DNA of 42,873 bases from Catenaria anguillulae PL171 (GCA_002102555.1 MCFL01000203.1:1-42873); one strand, 5' to 3'. Positions 31,655 through 42,502 are shown, counted from the stretch's first letter. Notes: generated by a model not told the origin, from the sequence alone. Translations and numbers: made by a program.

Positions 31655-33654
31655 CTACCTCCTCACATCAGGCTGCGCTCCACCAGTCGGCCCGTTGCCC
31701 GTCGGCAAATACAGCTCTTCCCTCTGTCCCCCCGCCGTCGGCAAATACAGCATCTCATCCGCATCGCGAATCTCCAACTCCACATGCCCCGCACCTGGCG
31801 CACCACCCATGGCCATAGGCGGCGGCGGACCGGCGGACCCGGCCGCCGCAGGCGAGGTAAACAAATCGGCATACGGATCCACGGCTGCCGCGGCCATGGG
31901 CGGCGCCGGTGCAGTGTACACGCCAAACTTATGATCCACAGGTGTGCCGCCGAGGTTGCTGTTGGTGTAGGGCGCAAGGTGCGGGGTGGCGGGACTCGCA
32001 GTGTATGGCGATCCGGGACCGCCAGGCACGGGCGACCCGGGCGTGTACGTGATGGGCGCCGGAGTGGAAAGCGGCGACGTTGGCGGGTAGGGAGAGTTTG
32101 TCCCTGATTGGGTTGTGGGCTGCGAGAGCGGCGCGGGTTTCGAGAGCGCCGATTGTTGCTGGTTGCGCTTGCGCAAGTAAACAAATGCGCCCATGCCCTG
32201 TCAGCACCAAAAGTAAAATATTAGAATATGTCGGGTAAGTTGGGATGCGAAACCAAGAAGAGCACCAAAAGTTGGGCGGGCAGAGAGGATACGTACGCCA
32301 ACGCCAATGACGCACACCACAATGGCAATAATCATGCCAATGTCCATGCCACCGCTGGATTCCGGTTCAACCACGGGGTTGGCTGTGGCCGGAAGTGGGG
32401 TGAAATTGTCGGCCCTACAACGACAAAAAGTGAGACCTAGCGACTGGGGTGATTGCGGACAAGAAGACATCTGAAGGCAAGTCAGTACCAAGCAAACGAC
32501 AAGACACCTGCCTCCTCCTCCTTGATCTTGATGACGCCAAACTGCATAAAGTCGCTCCTCTGGTTTTCCTTGAGACTGGCACCAAACACGAGAATCTGAT
32601 CGCCCAGCAACAGCGCCTGCGGCTCAATCAAGGTTTTGACGTCCGGCTTGCCTGCCACATTGGGCCGCTTCCACTCGCCCGACTTTGACACATCGGCGTA
32701 CTCGACCAACGGCGATCCATCCTGCCCGCCAACCACAATGGCAAACGTGGCATTGGCGGCCGACTTGTACACGACCGTCGTGTGCAAGAACCTCGGCATG
32801 GTCAAGTCGCGCGGGTACTTTGTCCACTTGTTGTCCTTGAGATCAAACGTCCACGCATCCGCCAACAAGATTTCGGACTGCTGAACGGCGGTATCGTTGA
32901 ACCACCCGCCCGTGAGCAAGAGCCGCGACTCGTCAATGCGTACGAGCGACGCACTGTTACGCTCGCGTGGTGTGGGCGATCCAGCAGCTACGGGCACGGA
33001 CCGGAACGTCCGATCGGCCGGGTTGAATGATTGCAAGGTGCGAATGTTGCGGTACGTTTCGATGCTCAGCCCGCCAAAGACGTAGACGGAGTTGTCGCCG
33101 GGAACCACAATCGGTCCACGGTTGGGTTGGGGCTTGTAATCCTTGCTCACGGCCATGACCGTGCCGGAATGACAGCCCCACTTGACTGAATACTTGGGCT
33201 GTGGTGTCGACACGCCCACGCTGGTCGAAAGCGACTTGCCGCCATCGGTTGTTGTCAGCGACCACAAGTCTTGGCTGATGCCCTTGTTCATGTTGACGCC
33301 GCCAAACAGCGTCACATCGACCGACTTGCCGTCATCCGATGTGCGCGCAGCCGGGGTCAGGAACCGGAAGGCCTCGGGCAGAGATTGTGGCAGCGCATCG
33401 ATTTTCGGGGTAGATGTGGCAAAGCCTGCAGAGAGGTCCATGGACACGAGCACTTTGGAGAAGGAGTTGAGGCCCACGGCGCCGCCCGCGAGCAGCACGC
33501 GGTTGTGCGGCTCTGGAAAGTAGATGACGGATGATCCGGGCGTGATGCCTTGTGTGTGGACGGTGCTGGCCAGGAGCACAAGCTGGGCCAAGACGGCGAG
33601 GGTCAGGCCCAGGACCTGCCGAGTGCGAGAGCGGCGGGCGGGTTGGTCGTGCAT
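31655..33654 (-). CDS. Kelch-repeat ectodomain protein with one membrane helix
   Basis: This is a predicted type I surface protein. Exons are 33654-32489, 32414-32297 and 32197-31655 (1827 bases, 608 residues; introns 74 and 99). A signal peptide (VLGLTLAVLAQLVLLASTVH) precedes kelch-type blades: VIYFPEPHNRVLLAGGAV, NSVYVFGGLSIETYRN, SRLLLTGGWFNDTA and FAIVVGGQDGSPLVEYADV. A single membrane helix (MIIAIVVCVIGVGVGMGAFV) with basic stop (LRKRNQQQ) follows. The cytoplasmic tail is rich in Pro, Ser, Gly and Ala, and ends with two similar pieces, DEMLYLPT and EELYLPT. Similar kelch membrane proteins are common in early-diverging fungi, mostly without known function. The first intron donor was chosen at 32488 because only it keeps frame. 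An upstream in-frame ATG at 33726 would bury the signal peptide. Confidence 0.85.
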
Positions 33655-35246
33655 GTTGAAACGGCGACAGACGGCAGGACGATGCATGCGATGTGATGGA
33701 TGGGAATCGTTCCAGCGTTGGATCATGCACTCATTATTGATGCATGGTCGGTGGGAGGGGTTCGCATGACATGATAACGTCGGAGGGAGATGATGATGGG
33801 GGCGCCGCAATTTGCGGATGCATCCTGAAAAAGCTTGCAGCTTTCTTGCTGCTGCACCGCACCCTCCATATTGCGCCTTTTGCCTCGAGTGGCCCCCAGA
33901 TCCATCGCTTTATTCATCGGCACGCCAAACTGGCGGTCAACCGCAATGCACGTTTGTCGGCCGACGCGAGACACGGATGGTGGATGGGGGTCGACATACG
34001 GGTCTGAGGTCTCGTGCTCGCTGGCAAGAGTTCTTGACATGGCCATCACAACGTCAATATCCGCGAAGTACATATGAATTACACAAGTTCATGCATGGGA
34101 ATCGAATCGGAATGGAACCCTCCTAGCCTATCTATTGTCTATTACTGTGTCAAATGGACGGACACGGGCTGTTCCATGGATACTGTGCGCATGCCATGGT
34201 AGGGGAGACTGTAACTGGGACGGTGGAATTTTGGACTCAGCACTATGGTGTGTGCACGTTTCGCGGCCTAATGCTAGCGAAAGAAATAGCAAGAGACGTT
34301 TGGCAAGGACAATCCTTTCGGCAAAGGACGCACACTTGAGGTGGAAATGTCGGGCACCCGCGAAACTCGAACAGTTATTCTACCCGACACCTTGCATGCA
34401 GGACCCTCATTGCCTCCCCCGCCTTCCTCCCTGTCCGCAAGCGAACAACGACAAACTTGGGAAAAACAAGTCAGGCAACTGCAGCGAGTTGCCGGAAAGA
34501 TCGCTTTGACATCAAAACATAAACGTCGAGCATTATAGAATGGCCGTACACTCTTCATCCGAAATTTAGGTAGCTCTTGTGAGAAACAGCAACAGGCACC
34601 AGGTAAGCAAGGATGAGACTACGTAAAGAGCCCTCACGGTGTTGCTGGGCACTGATTGGTTTTGTTGGATGACGAGTGTGAGGCGAGCTTGCGTGCATTC
34701 GAGGCGAGTGAGATCATGTGAGCGGTTTCCATGCCTTTCGTCTGCTGCTTACATCACTGGTCTGACCAATCCATCCTGGTCCGGCATTACATGACCATGA
34801 CATGACGTCTGCCATGAGCAGGGCTCGAGGCATGCTCCCGCCGCAGTCGCTGCCACACGGCCACCGCGGCCGAGGTCTTGATCGTGCTCGTATGTTCATC
34901 AACCACATCATGCTGAGCAAAATGCTTGGCCCTGCCAAGCCACAGGAATCCGCGGCGGATCGCCGACCCCACCCAGCTCGTGCATCATTTCTTTTTCGTT
35001 AACGTTCAAATGCTCGACAAACACAAGGTCAATGCAAGCAGCCCTTCACCATAAAGTACCAGAAACCCACAGCAATTCACAGCCACAGCCATTCTCGAGC
35101 CATTCTGAGCTCCGTTCCCATCCGCCGTCTTTGGCCCACACCCGAGCAATCGATTCCCATCCTCAACCAATACAGTCCATCCATCCTAACCCAACGGGGC
35201 CGCAAACACACATCCTTCAGCAACCATTCCGCCGTCTATCTCCGCC
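33655..35246. other. Long intergenic region without a recognised gene
   Basis: About 1.6 kb between divergent starts of the kelch gene and the PRELI gene. Both promoters should be here. The last 200 bases, near 35030-35240, are CA-rich and leader-like. Short open frames on both strands show no domain, signal peptide or repeat. Confidence 0.45.
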
Positions 35247-35965
35247 ATGAAGGTCTACACTCAAACAACAGACTACGAGTACATACGCCTTTCTACCCGC
35301 TTTTCTCATTCTCGGGCAACATTGTTTTCGACTCACCATACCAATAACCCAACAGAGCGTCATGGTCCGACGTCTCGTACGCCATCTTCAACAAGTACCC
35401 AAACCCGTTTGCCTCGCACGTACTGCAATCCGATGTGCTCTCACGCACCTTGCACCCAACCACTGGCCTGCTGTCAACGATTCGCGTGCACGTGAAATCC
35501 GGGTCGGTGCCCAGCTGGGCCAAATCGCTCTTCAAGGCGAATCCCGTGTCTTACATTCTGGAAGACTCGACCGTGGACCCAGTGGGGCGGCGCATGCTGA
35601 CGCGCACACGCAACATGGACCATCGCCGGTTCTTGTTGATTGAAGAGACGCAAGAAATTGTGCCGCATCCTTCCAAGGAGGGGGTCACGCGCGTGGTCAC
35701 GACAGCCAGGGTGTCGAGTGGGTTGGGTTGGGGGTTGACGGCCAAGCTGGAAAAGTTTGGCGTGGGCAGGTTTGCCGAGAACTTGGCACGCAGTCGCCAG
35801 GGCTTGTTGCATGTGTTGGAAAAGGTGGGCAGGAGGATGCAGCCGGGCAGCGGCAGCGTCGCATGCGAGGGCGCTGGGGCGACTGCGGCATCGGCAACAG
35901 CAACGGCCAGTGGGGCTGCGGACCGCCGGGCTACCGTCGTTTTCGAGTCGTCGTTGGCAGAGTAA
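35247..35965 (+). CDS. PRELI/MSF1 (Ups) family mitochondrial lipid-transfer protein
   Basis: Ups/PRELI proteins, paired with Mdm35/TRIAP1, carry phosphatidic acid or phosphatidylserine across the mitochondrial intermembrane space for cardiolipin and phosphatidylethanolamine synthesis. Exons are 35247-35278 and 35356-35965 (642 bases, 213 residues; intron 77 bases). The start MKVYTQTTDYE matches the family's first strand. After the intron come WSDVSYAIFNKYPNPFASHV, VLSRTLHPTTGLL, VKSGSVPSWAKSLF, YILEDSTVDPVGRRM and TRTRNMDHRRFLLIEET. The C-terminal helix is FGVGRFAENLARSRQGLLHV. A short Ala/Gly/Ser-rich tail of about 40 residues is extra. Whether it is the Ups1 (phosphatidic acid) or Ups2 type cannot be settled by eye. 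Confidence 0.93.
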
Positions 35966-36372
35966 GCGGCGCACACGGGGTCCCGTATGTCGGACCCTGC
36001 ACACTGGCCAAGTGGTGATGGAGGTCAGACGGGGCTTTGTTGGTTAGCTTTAGTATTTTGGTGTGAGTACTTGTATACTGTCATTTTTTTTTTTTTTTTT
36101 GTTTCGCTGCTTGTGTTTTGGTGCACATTGTCTTTCTCTCTTTCCGCTCTTCTCGTTATCCCTCTTCCCAGCCGTTTTTTTCTTGTCGTTGTTTATTTTT
36201 CTCTCAGTTTACATACATGAGCATTGATTCCCCAGTATCCATATACAGTACGGGATTGAGCCGAAGACAAGCTGCATGTTCTCGTGGAGGGACAGCAAAT
36301 ACATTACAAAGAACACAAGTGAACCCAGCTCTATGAATGGACAATCTAAATCCTTATACAAAAGGACCACAA
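35966..36372. terminator. Convergent 3' flanks with a 17-T run
   Basis: About 400 bases between two stop codons that face each other. A run of 17 T lies at 36084-36100 and the next 120 bases are T-rich (TTTCTCTC, TTTTTTTC). On the plus strand this is the 3' region of the PRELI gene. Such a homopolymer is also a likely site of sequencing length error. Confidence 0.5.
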
Positions 36373-37416
36373 TCATGGTCCAGATGACGGCAATGATGAC
36401 GAGCTTTGGCCAGCAATCTCGTCGGCCTGGTCAGCGACCTCATTGCCCGACGGTTCCACGACAACGGATGGCACACTTTGCCCACTTGGGACCTCGACGT
36501 GCCTGAGTTGCTCCTCCTGGTCGTCCGCCAAGGACCGAGTCTCCGACACTGGATCTGAAATGCCCGTCAATGGCGCCGTGACACTGGCAGGCGACGCGGA
36601 ATCGGCCACACTCATGGCAACACTGGACGCCGGCACGGGTCCGCGCGCATGCTCTGCGTGCTCTGCCCACGACGGCGGCGGCGTCACGCCTTGGCCTTGG
36701 AGCGTGTCCAAGTCGACCTCTTCGTCTGCTGTTACTCGTTGCACCACCGGCATGGGTGCCGCCGCGCCAGCATCGCCATCAGCAGCCGCAGCCGCAGCCG
36801 CCAATCCACCACCCAAACTGGCATACCGCGGCAAAGTTTCCCCACCTTCCACCACCACCACGCCCAACTCTGGATCGCGCACAACCATGATGCGGCCTTG
36901 GTCATCGACACCTGCTCTTCGGCCACCGCCACCATGCCGAATTGGGTCGAGCATGCGTGGGCTGGCGGCTTGCAATGCGAGCTCGCGCTGGGTTGTGCGC
37001 ACCGTGCCCGCCGACGTGACGGCGCGAGCGAGTTTGAGCCACACGCGAAACAGTGGTTTGGAGCAGTAGACGCCCAGGTAGATGAGCAGCACGACCGTCA
37101 GGACGATGAGGTTGCCGTAGTTGACTTGGGGCGAGGACGAGGACGGCGAGGGGGCTTGCGGGGAGGAGGGAGATGTTGAGGTGGTGGTGGAAGTGGGAGT
37201 AGGAGTGGCAGCGGCAGTGGCAGTTGTGGATAAAAGAGATGAAGTGGGGGCGGGTGGTGTTGGTGTTGGGGTGGATATTGGAATGGGGTCGGAAGTGGAT
37301 GTGGGTGTGGATTGGGCAGCGGTACATGGGAGCAGGCTAGCCGCCGTAGTACAGACAATGAGGAAGGCAAGCGCAACGTGTGAGTGTGAGCGGGGAGTGG
37401 CGGCTATGGGGTGCAT
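36373..37416 (-). CDS. Ser/Thr-rich single-pass membrane protein, unrecognised
   Basis: I do not recognise a family. From the start at 37416 the product has 347 residues. It has a signal peptide (HVALAFLIVCTTAASLLPC), then about 75 residues nearly all Ser, Thr and Pro (TSTSDPIPISTPTPTPPAPT), which should be heavily O-glycosylated. One hydrophobic helix follows (LIVLTVVLLIYLGVYC). The remaining 230 residues face the cytoplasm and are acidic, with VVRDPELGVVVVEGGETLPR and DEEVDLDTLQ as the best ordered parts. In-frame ATGs at 37584 and 37503 would add a His/Thr-rich stretch and bury the signal peptide, so the later start was preferred. The layout recalls wall-stress sensors of the Wsc/Mid2 type, but there is no WSC domain, so this is analogy only. 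Confidence 0.6.
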   Translation of the reverse strand: MHPIAATPRSHSHVALAFLIVCTTAASLLPCTAAQSTPTSTSDPIPISTPTPTPPAPTSSLLSTTATAAATPTPTSTTTSTSPSSPQAPSPSSSSPQVNYGNLIVLTVVLLIYLGVYCSKPLFRVWLKLARAVTSAGTVRTTQRELALQAASPRMLDPIRHGGGGRRAGVDDQGRIMVVRDPELGVVVVEGGETLPRYASLGGGLAAAAAAADGDAGAAAPMPVVQRVTADEEVDLDTLQGQGVTPPPSWAEHAEHARGPVPASSVAMSVADSASPASVTAPLTGISDPVSETRSLADDQEEQLRHVEVPSGQSVPSVVVEPSGNEVADQADEIAGQSSSSLPSSGP

Positions 37417-37903
37417 CTTGGGAAGCGCTATGCGGCTGCTGTGGGAGGGGCCGTGCTGGCCAGGCATGGTGATGAACATTGCAGGTGGTTTGCTTGGGTC
37501 CATTGTCCATTCGTGAGCTCGAGTGTGTGTGTGTGTAAACATGATTGTGTGCTTGTGCATGTGTGTCAGGGTTACCAATTGCATTGCAAGTCCTGCTCAA
37601 GGTATGTATGACATGTTAAGCAGTCCATGCGTTAACATCAATTGGATTGGCACCGACATCCATCACCATCAGCGCATGCACTGTTTTCAAGCGGTTTTCA
37701 GAGGTTGGCGGCGGAGTTGCGTGGCGCAGTGAGTCAGCAATCCTCTTCGGCTGGGTCTTCTAGAAGAACACTGGAAGACCTCTGGAAGCTCTCTACCTTT
37801 GAACGGAAGACGGAACCGAACCGATGATTCAACTCGCATTGTGTTACGAAACATATAAGTAAGACCAGGAAAGACACTCGACGCAATTCCCGCAAACTTC
37901 ACA
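37417..37903. promoter_or_regulatory. Divergent region before the membrane protein and WDR70
   Basis: About 490 bases between outward-facing starts. A (GT)7 run lies near 37524-37537. TATAAG at 37854-37859 is 45 bases before the WDR70 start and could be its TATA box, although the spacing is short. Confidence 0.45.
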
Positions 37904-39886
37904 ATGTACTCGAAATCGAAACCGACCGCTAAAGCCAAGCAAAAGCCAACAAAGGCTGCTCCGTCCGAGTGGGATCAGCTCAAGGCCATGATGCTGCCAA
38001 AGGGCTTTGGCCTTTCTTCTGCCTCTGCTCGCACTCCGCCAACCAATCCAAACCAAAAGGAGTCGCCTCACTCTTCTCCCGAGCTTGGCCCCATGCCATT
38101 GCCCCCTCCCCCTCCCGCCGACCACACCGCACACCCACCCTCCGACAGCATGCACATGGACATGGACACGGACGCACAAGCACACGCACGATCGGAATCG
38201 GAATCAGATTCAGGCTCGGACTCGGACTCGGACCAGCCCTCGGACGACCTGTCCACCCTCCCACTCACCCACACCTTCCCTCTCCCGACCTCCTCCAAAC
38301 CCTTACTCTCGCTGAGCTGCGACCCCTCTGGCACACGCCTCGCCACGGGCTCGGCCGATTCGTCCCTGCGCCTGTTTGACTTTGCAGGCTTGTCGCCACA
38401 CGCCCCGCACCCATTCAAATCCCTGGACCCGAAATCGGGCTCGGACGCGGCCGCCCAGCCCATCGTGGACGTTGCGTGGTCGCCCTCGGGCGACTCATTG
38501 CTTGTTGCCACGAGCGGTGGGTGCCAACCAATTGTGTATTCGCGTGATGGCTTGAAAATGTGCGAGTTGGCAAAGGGAGACATGTACATTCGCGATTTGC
38601 GCCGCACCGAGGGCCATACGGCAGGCGTCACGGGTGTTGCGTGGGATCCACTTGTCAAGGGCAAATGCATGACGGGCAGTAGCGATGGGACGATTCGTAT
38701 TTGGGATGTGACCAAACCCAGGAAATCCAGTGCCGTCATTGTTTACCGGCAAGCTTCCAGGGTGGGCGTCACATGTGTTGCTTATGCGCGCAACGGGGCT
38801 TGGATTGCGGCGGGCGCTGCGGATGGGTCCATTCGGGTATGGAAGGCTGCGGGACCGTCGTACAGCGTGCCCGCGTGCGACATTGGTGCGAGTGGCTCCG
38901 GGGCCGTGGTGGCGGTCGAGTTTTCGGGCGATCCGCGCGTCTTGTTTGCACGGTACGAGGATGGGTCCGTGGCGAGGTGGCACTTGGCGCCGCCGCGCCG
39001 CCGTCCGGGTCGGGTCGGGGTCGGGGTCGGTGCCTGCCGACAAGCTCATGCCCAAGCTCGCATCGCCTGCAGCCACGTCACAAGGGTTACCCTTGCACGC
39101 ACACATTGCAAGGCAACTTAGCCAGTCCCCCTCGGACACACTTGTTCTGTTGGCGGCCTGCATCTCGCCTCCCCTCAGCCGATCCGCGACGGCGCCAGGC
39201 CGCCTGCTCGTTCTCGACGCACGCACGCTTGCGCCCATGACGCATGTTCGACCTCGACCCGCACTTTGGCGGCGTTGGACGTGTCCACTGGTGCTCGCGC
39301 ACCAACCAAGTTGTGGCCGCCACTGCCTCGGGCGCATGTGTGGTGCTGTACAGCGACGAGCACAGGACAAGGGCGTCAAGCTATGTGTCGGACGAGCGGG
39401 CGCATCCAAGCGCAAGACACAATGGGTCGACGAAGAGCTCGAGCAAGTCCTGTTGGAGCGCGCAGGGGCAGAGCTCGAGATTGCCGCCAGCGCATGGCCA
39501 AAGGCAAGGGCAAGAAGGGCAATGCCCTGGTTCAAGTCACGGCGGCAAGATTCCAAGCGGCAATTGGCAGCCATTCGTGGCGACGTTGTGCCAGCCAAGC
39601 GTGGCCGAGCGCGGCAAGTTGGCGGCCCAGTCCGAGGGCGGCGGGGCCATCTTTTTCGCGCAGTCGGATACACACAGCAAGCCGCCCATGGACCGCGATG
39701 TGGATCCGAGGGAGGCCATCCTCAAGTATGCAGAGTTGCGGCAAAGGATCCGTACTGGATCACGCCCGCATACAAGGCACGCAGCCCGAGCAGGTGTTGG
39801 CAGACAAGGTGGTGGAAGAGGATGAGGCAGAGAGGGTGATTGCAAAGGAGGATAAGCAAAAGGTGTTGCGCAGGAGGGATTTTTAA
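37904..39886 (+). CDS. WDR70: WDR70 homologue (WD40 protein), frame-disrupted in its C-terminal half
   Basis: WDR70 is a nuclear WD40 protein tied in other species to DNA-damage response and histone H2B ubiquitylation. From 37904 to about 38996 the frame is open. After a basic and acidic N-terminus there are WD40 blades: LLSLSCDPSGTRLATGSADS, VDVAWSPSGDSLLVATSGG, GHTAGVTGVAWDPLVKGKCM with SSDGTIRIWDV, and VTCVAYARNGAWIAAGAADG. The rest of the protein continues in other frames: PGRLLVLDARTLAPM (near 39200), FDLDPHFGGVGRVHW (39245), DKGVKLC (39370), RDVDPREAILKYAE (39695), KDPYWITPAYKA (39745) and KEDKQKVLRRRDF before the TAA at 39884. These match WDR70 in order, including the DPREAIL...PYW...PAY end. 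About five or six frame changes occur in 900 bases with protein conservation kept, so indel errors or a fresh pseudogene are likely. Confidence 0.85.
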
Positions 39887-40121
39887 ATTCGTCGACTCTC
39901 TCCTCTCTCTACATTTCTTTTTGGGACATTGGCCTTTGTGCTTTTCGTGTCACATAAATATGAATATGTGCGAAGTGGATGCACACACTGAAGTGTTCTC
40001 GACACATTCTTTCAAAAAAGCAGACACCGATCCAGCATCATCAGCATCAACATTCAAGTCAATCGCACCACGTCACTTGATGCATCCTTGGATCAATGCT
40101 CAATACAACCCACAGTAAATC

Positions 40122-41365
40122 ATGACTCTCACTCCCCGTCACCCACTCGCCCGCCCTTACTCTGCCCGCCGTGGCCTCCACAGCGCTTGCTGTCTAAGTT
40201 CCCACGTGTTCCCAGCAGAAACCAACATGCTTGCGTTCCCACTCACCTTGGCACTCATCGCCATCTTTGGTGTCCCGCACGGCGCCGCCGACCACCTCGT
40301 ACATGCATGGCGACATCCCAACGGGCCGTAAGGGCGGCGACGCAAAGTTTTTCGCTGGATACATTGCGCTCGTGGTTGCACACGCCACGCTCTGGTATCT
40401 TTGCCCACCCGCCGCATTTGCACTTTTCCTATGCATGGCCGTGTGGCATTTCGGGCAGGGCGAGTATGAATATTTGGGCGGGCGCAGTCCATTGGGTACT
40501 ATGGATGTGCAGCACGTGCACTCTGGACGCTTGGGTCGTGTATGTGTCGAGGGGAATCATGATCCTATCGCTCTTGACGTTTGCGCAGCCAACCTCACGT
40601 TCCCCGTGATTCAAGCCGTCACGACGCTCGATACAAGTGGATTCCAGATCCATCCGCTCCATCGACATTGGGCCGCTTGCCGAATGGCCTGACTGCTGGC
40701 GTTGCCCAACATGTCCTCCTCTTGCCTACCTGCTCGGACACTCAACCCGCCCACCGCCTTTCTCCGAGACCACGTTCCAAAACTCGTTGCCTTGGCGCTG
40801 CTCTACACGCACGTCAACGCCTACCTGGCATTTGGCATTTACTTTGGGCTCTGGCACGCGCTCGAGTTCTTCTTGTCTGTGAAATCGTCGCTTGCCCTCA
40901 CGACGCGTGGGATGATTGCATGGGCGGTTGTCCCGCTCTCGCTCCCTGTCTTGGTGCCATGCTTGTCATGGGCATGTATTGGGACCAGGTTGGGATGGCG
41001 AGCAGGTGGCGTATTGGCGAGCGTTTCTTGTGGTGGTGTCGTCGGTCACAACGCCGCATGTGGTGTATCTGGAGGGATTTGTTCAGGTGCGGATGGCGGG
41101 CGGGAGCAAGGAGCCCAACAAACAAATGCGACCACAGCGAGAGAGCAACGAGGTCGAGATCATCAAGTCCGCCGTCAATAGCTGCGAAAATTCGCGAAAA
41201 GCGCCCGTGGTGTCGCAATTGGCAAAGAGCCCAACAGTCGTGCGTGGGAAAAAGTCGATAGCCGGCCATGCAAAGGAGGGTGAAAAAAGCACTCAATCCT
41301 CGTTAAATATCAATACACATGCATTTGAAATTCATTTGTGGATTCTGTTGGTCATCAGCCCTTGA
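40122..41365 (+). CDS. Brp/Blh-like beta-carotene 15,15'-dioxygenase homologue, frame-disrupted
   Basis: Brp/Blh enzymes are membrane proteins of bacteria and archaea that split beta-carotene into two retinal molecules, usually beside rhodopsins. Four family landmarks occur in order: IFGVPHGAADHLV (about 40265), MAVWHFGQGEYEYL (40434), LAFGIYFGLWHALEFF (40827) and VVVSSVTTPHVVYLEGF (41028). Between them are hydrophobic helices (FFAGYIALVVAHATLWYL; RGIMILSLLTFAQP, the family's RG...P segment; KLVALALLYTHVNAYLAFG). The histidines of PHG, HFG and WHA are kept; the expected His four after WH is Phe here. The segments lie in different frames, with at least four changes. The end is uncertain because an intron may follow YLEGFVQ. 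The alternative start at 40227 begins MLAFPLTLALIAIFG. Family assignment rests on motif order and spacing; activity is unknown. Confidence 0.7.
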
Positions 41366-41402
41366 CCTTGCCACATCCAGTAAGCTCTCACCCACCATGA
41401 TC

Positions 41403-42502
41403 TCACTGTTGCCCCACCGTCCCTCGTTCCGTTTCGGCAGCCGCGTGCACTCCCTGCCGCCGTAGCCCTTTCCTCTGCCGATTGTGCATCTTGAGAAGAC
41501 GCTCAAATGACGACTCGAGGGCAATTGTCGTGGTCATGACCAGATTCAAAAGGGCGTTGTTGCGCACGGGGCCGATCATGGGAACAACCGCCAGCAAGGA
41601 TGATGCGATCCATGTGAAGAAGATGCCGTAGGTGAGGACACGAAAAGTCTGAGTCAGTGGATAGTTGATTTGCGCTGGCTTGCCGCCAGTCGGCGGCCGA
41701 TACTGGGACACAGTGGTCACGGTTGTTGTTGTAGAGCCACAGTGTGGTAAATGACTTGGGCGCGCCGAGTCTGTTGGGTCCGATGCCGCAGTCGACGTCA
41801 AGGTAGTTGCCAACGCCAGAGAATCCTTGCGCCTTGTTGACCCGTCGCCGCTTGCACCTGTAACTTTAGATGCAGTGCTTGGCTCAGTGGCCGACCGTCG
41901 GCTCACCATCCTCAACGACCACACGGATCCGCCAACTGCAATGAATGGATCATCCCTGTTCCAACGGTTGCCCACAATGGCACCCACCGTTCCGCGAGCA
42001 GCACGCTTATTGGCATGTTTCCCGTGTCTACAATAGCAATGGCCTGATACACGACGCCGCTCGCATGCAACGCCCACGCGCAAAGACACGCCACCCGCGT
42101 CCAACGAACGAACTTGGTACGTTGCCCTGGATCCGTCACCACAATGACTGCACAGCGATAGCTCAGGCACATGACTGAAAGCGGCGCAATGCCCGAAAAT
42201 GTCATGGCGAATATGAGCCGATGGACCAAGACGGGATACACGCCGTATTGCCAGGCAAGGTAAAGTGTGCAATGTTGTTGACGGCATCCGCAAAGTTGGC
42301 GAGTGCAAGTGCGAACAATAGGTTGGCACGAATGTGGACGTAGCGCAAGGACGAGTCCGAGGCAATGAACCGTGACCGGTGCGAGCGCGGGAAGGCTTGG
42401 GGGCCAATTATAGGATAAGCAGCGGGAGGCAGAGCACGGGCTTAGTGACCAGGTTGAGATGGAGGCAAGGGCGGTCAGAGGCGGGAGAGCAGGTGCGGAC
42501 AT
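41403..42502 (-). CDS. Seven-helix GPCR-like membrane protein, frame-disrupted
   Basis: No full-length frame exists, but hydrophobic segments in consistent order suggest a seven-helix receptor. From the start near 42502 (MSAPALPPLT) come LVTKPVLCLPLLIL (about 42430), RYVHIRANLLFALALANFAD (42340), VHRLIFAMTFSGIAPLSVMC (42230) and RVACLCAWALHASGVVYQAI (42090). A segment near DDPFIAVGGSVWSLRMV (41950) follows, then a long Ser/Thr-rich loop, then FRVLTYGIFFTWIASSLLAV (41640) and ALLNLVMTTTIALESSFERL (41560) with a basic end. RANLLFALALANF resembles helix 2 of many GPCRs, and a long third inner loop fits that fold. It is not a microbial rhodopsin as far as I can see. Three or more frame changes are needed. 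Subfamily and ligand are unknown. Confidence 0.45.

Noticed and set aside
37524-37537. GT dinucleotide run as a possible regulatory Z-DNA site
   Set aside because: Only seven units, common by chance, with nothing else to support a function.
38495-39673. Minus-strand open frame of 392 codons opposite WDR70
   Set aside because: No recognisable features, while the plus strand shows WD40 and the WDR70 end motifs in order.
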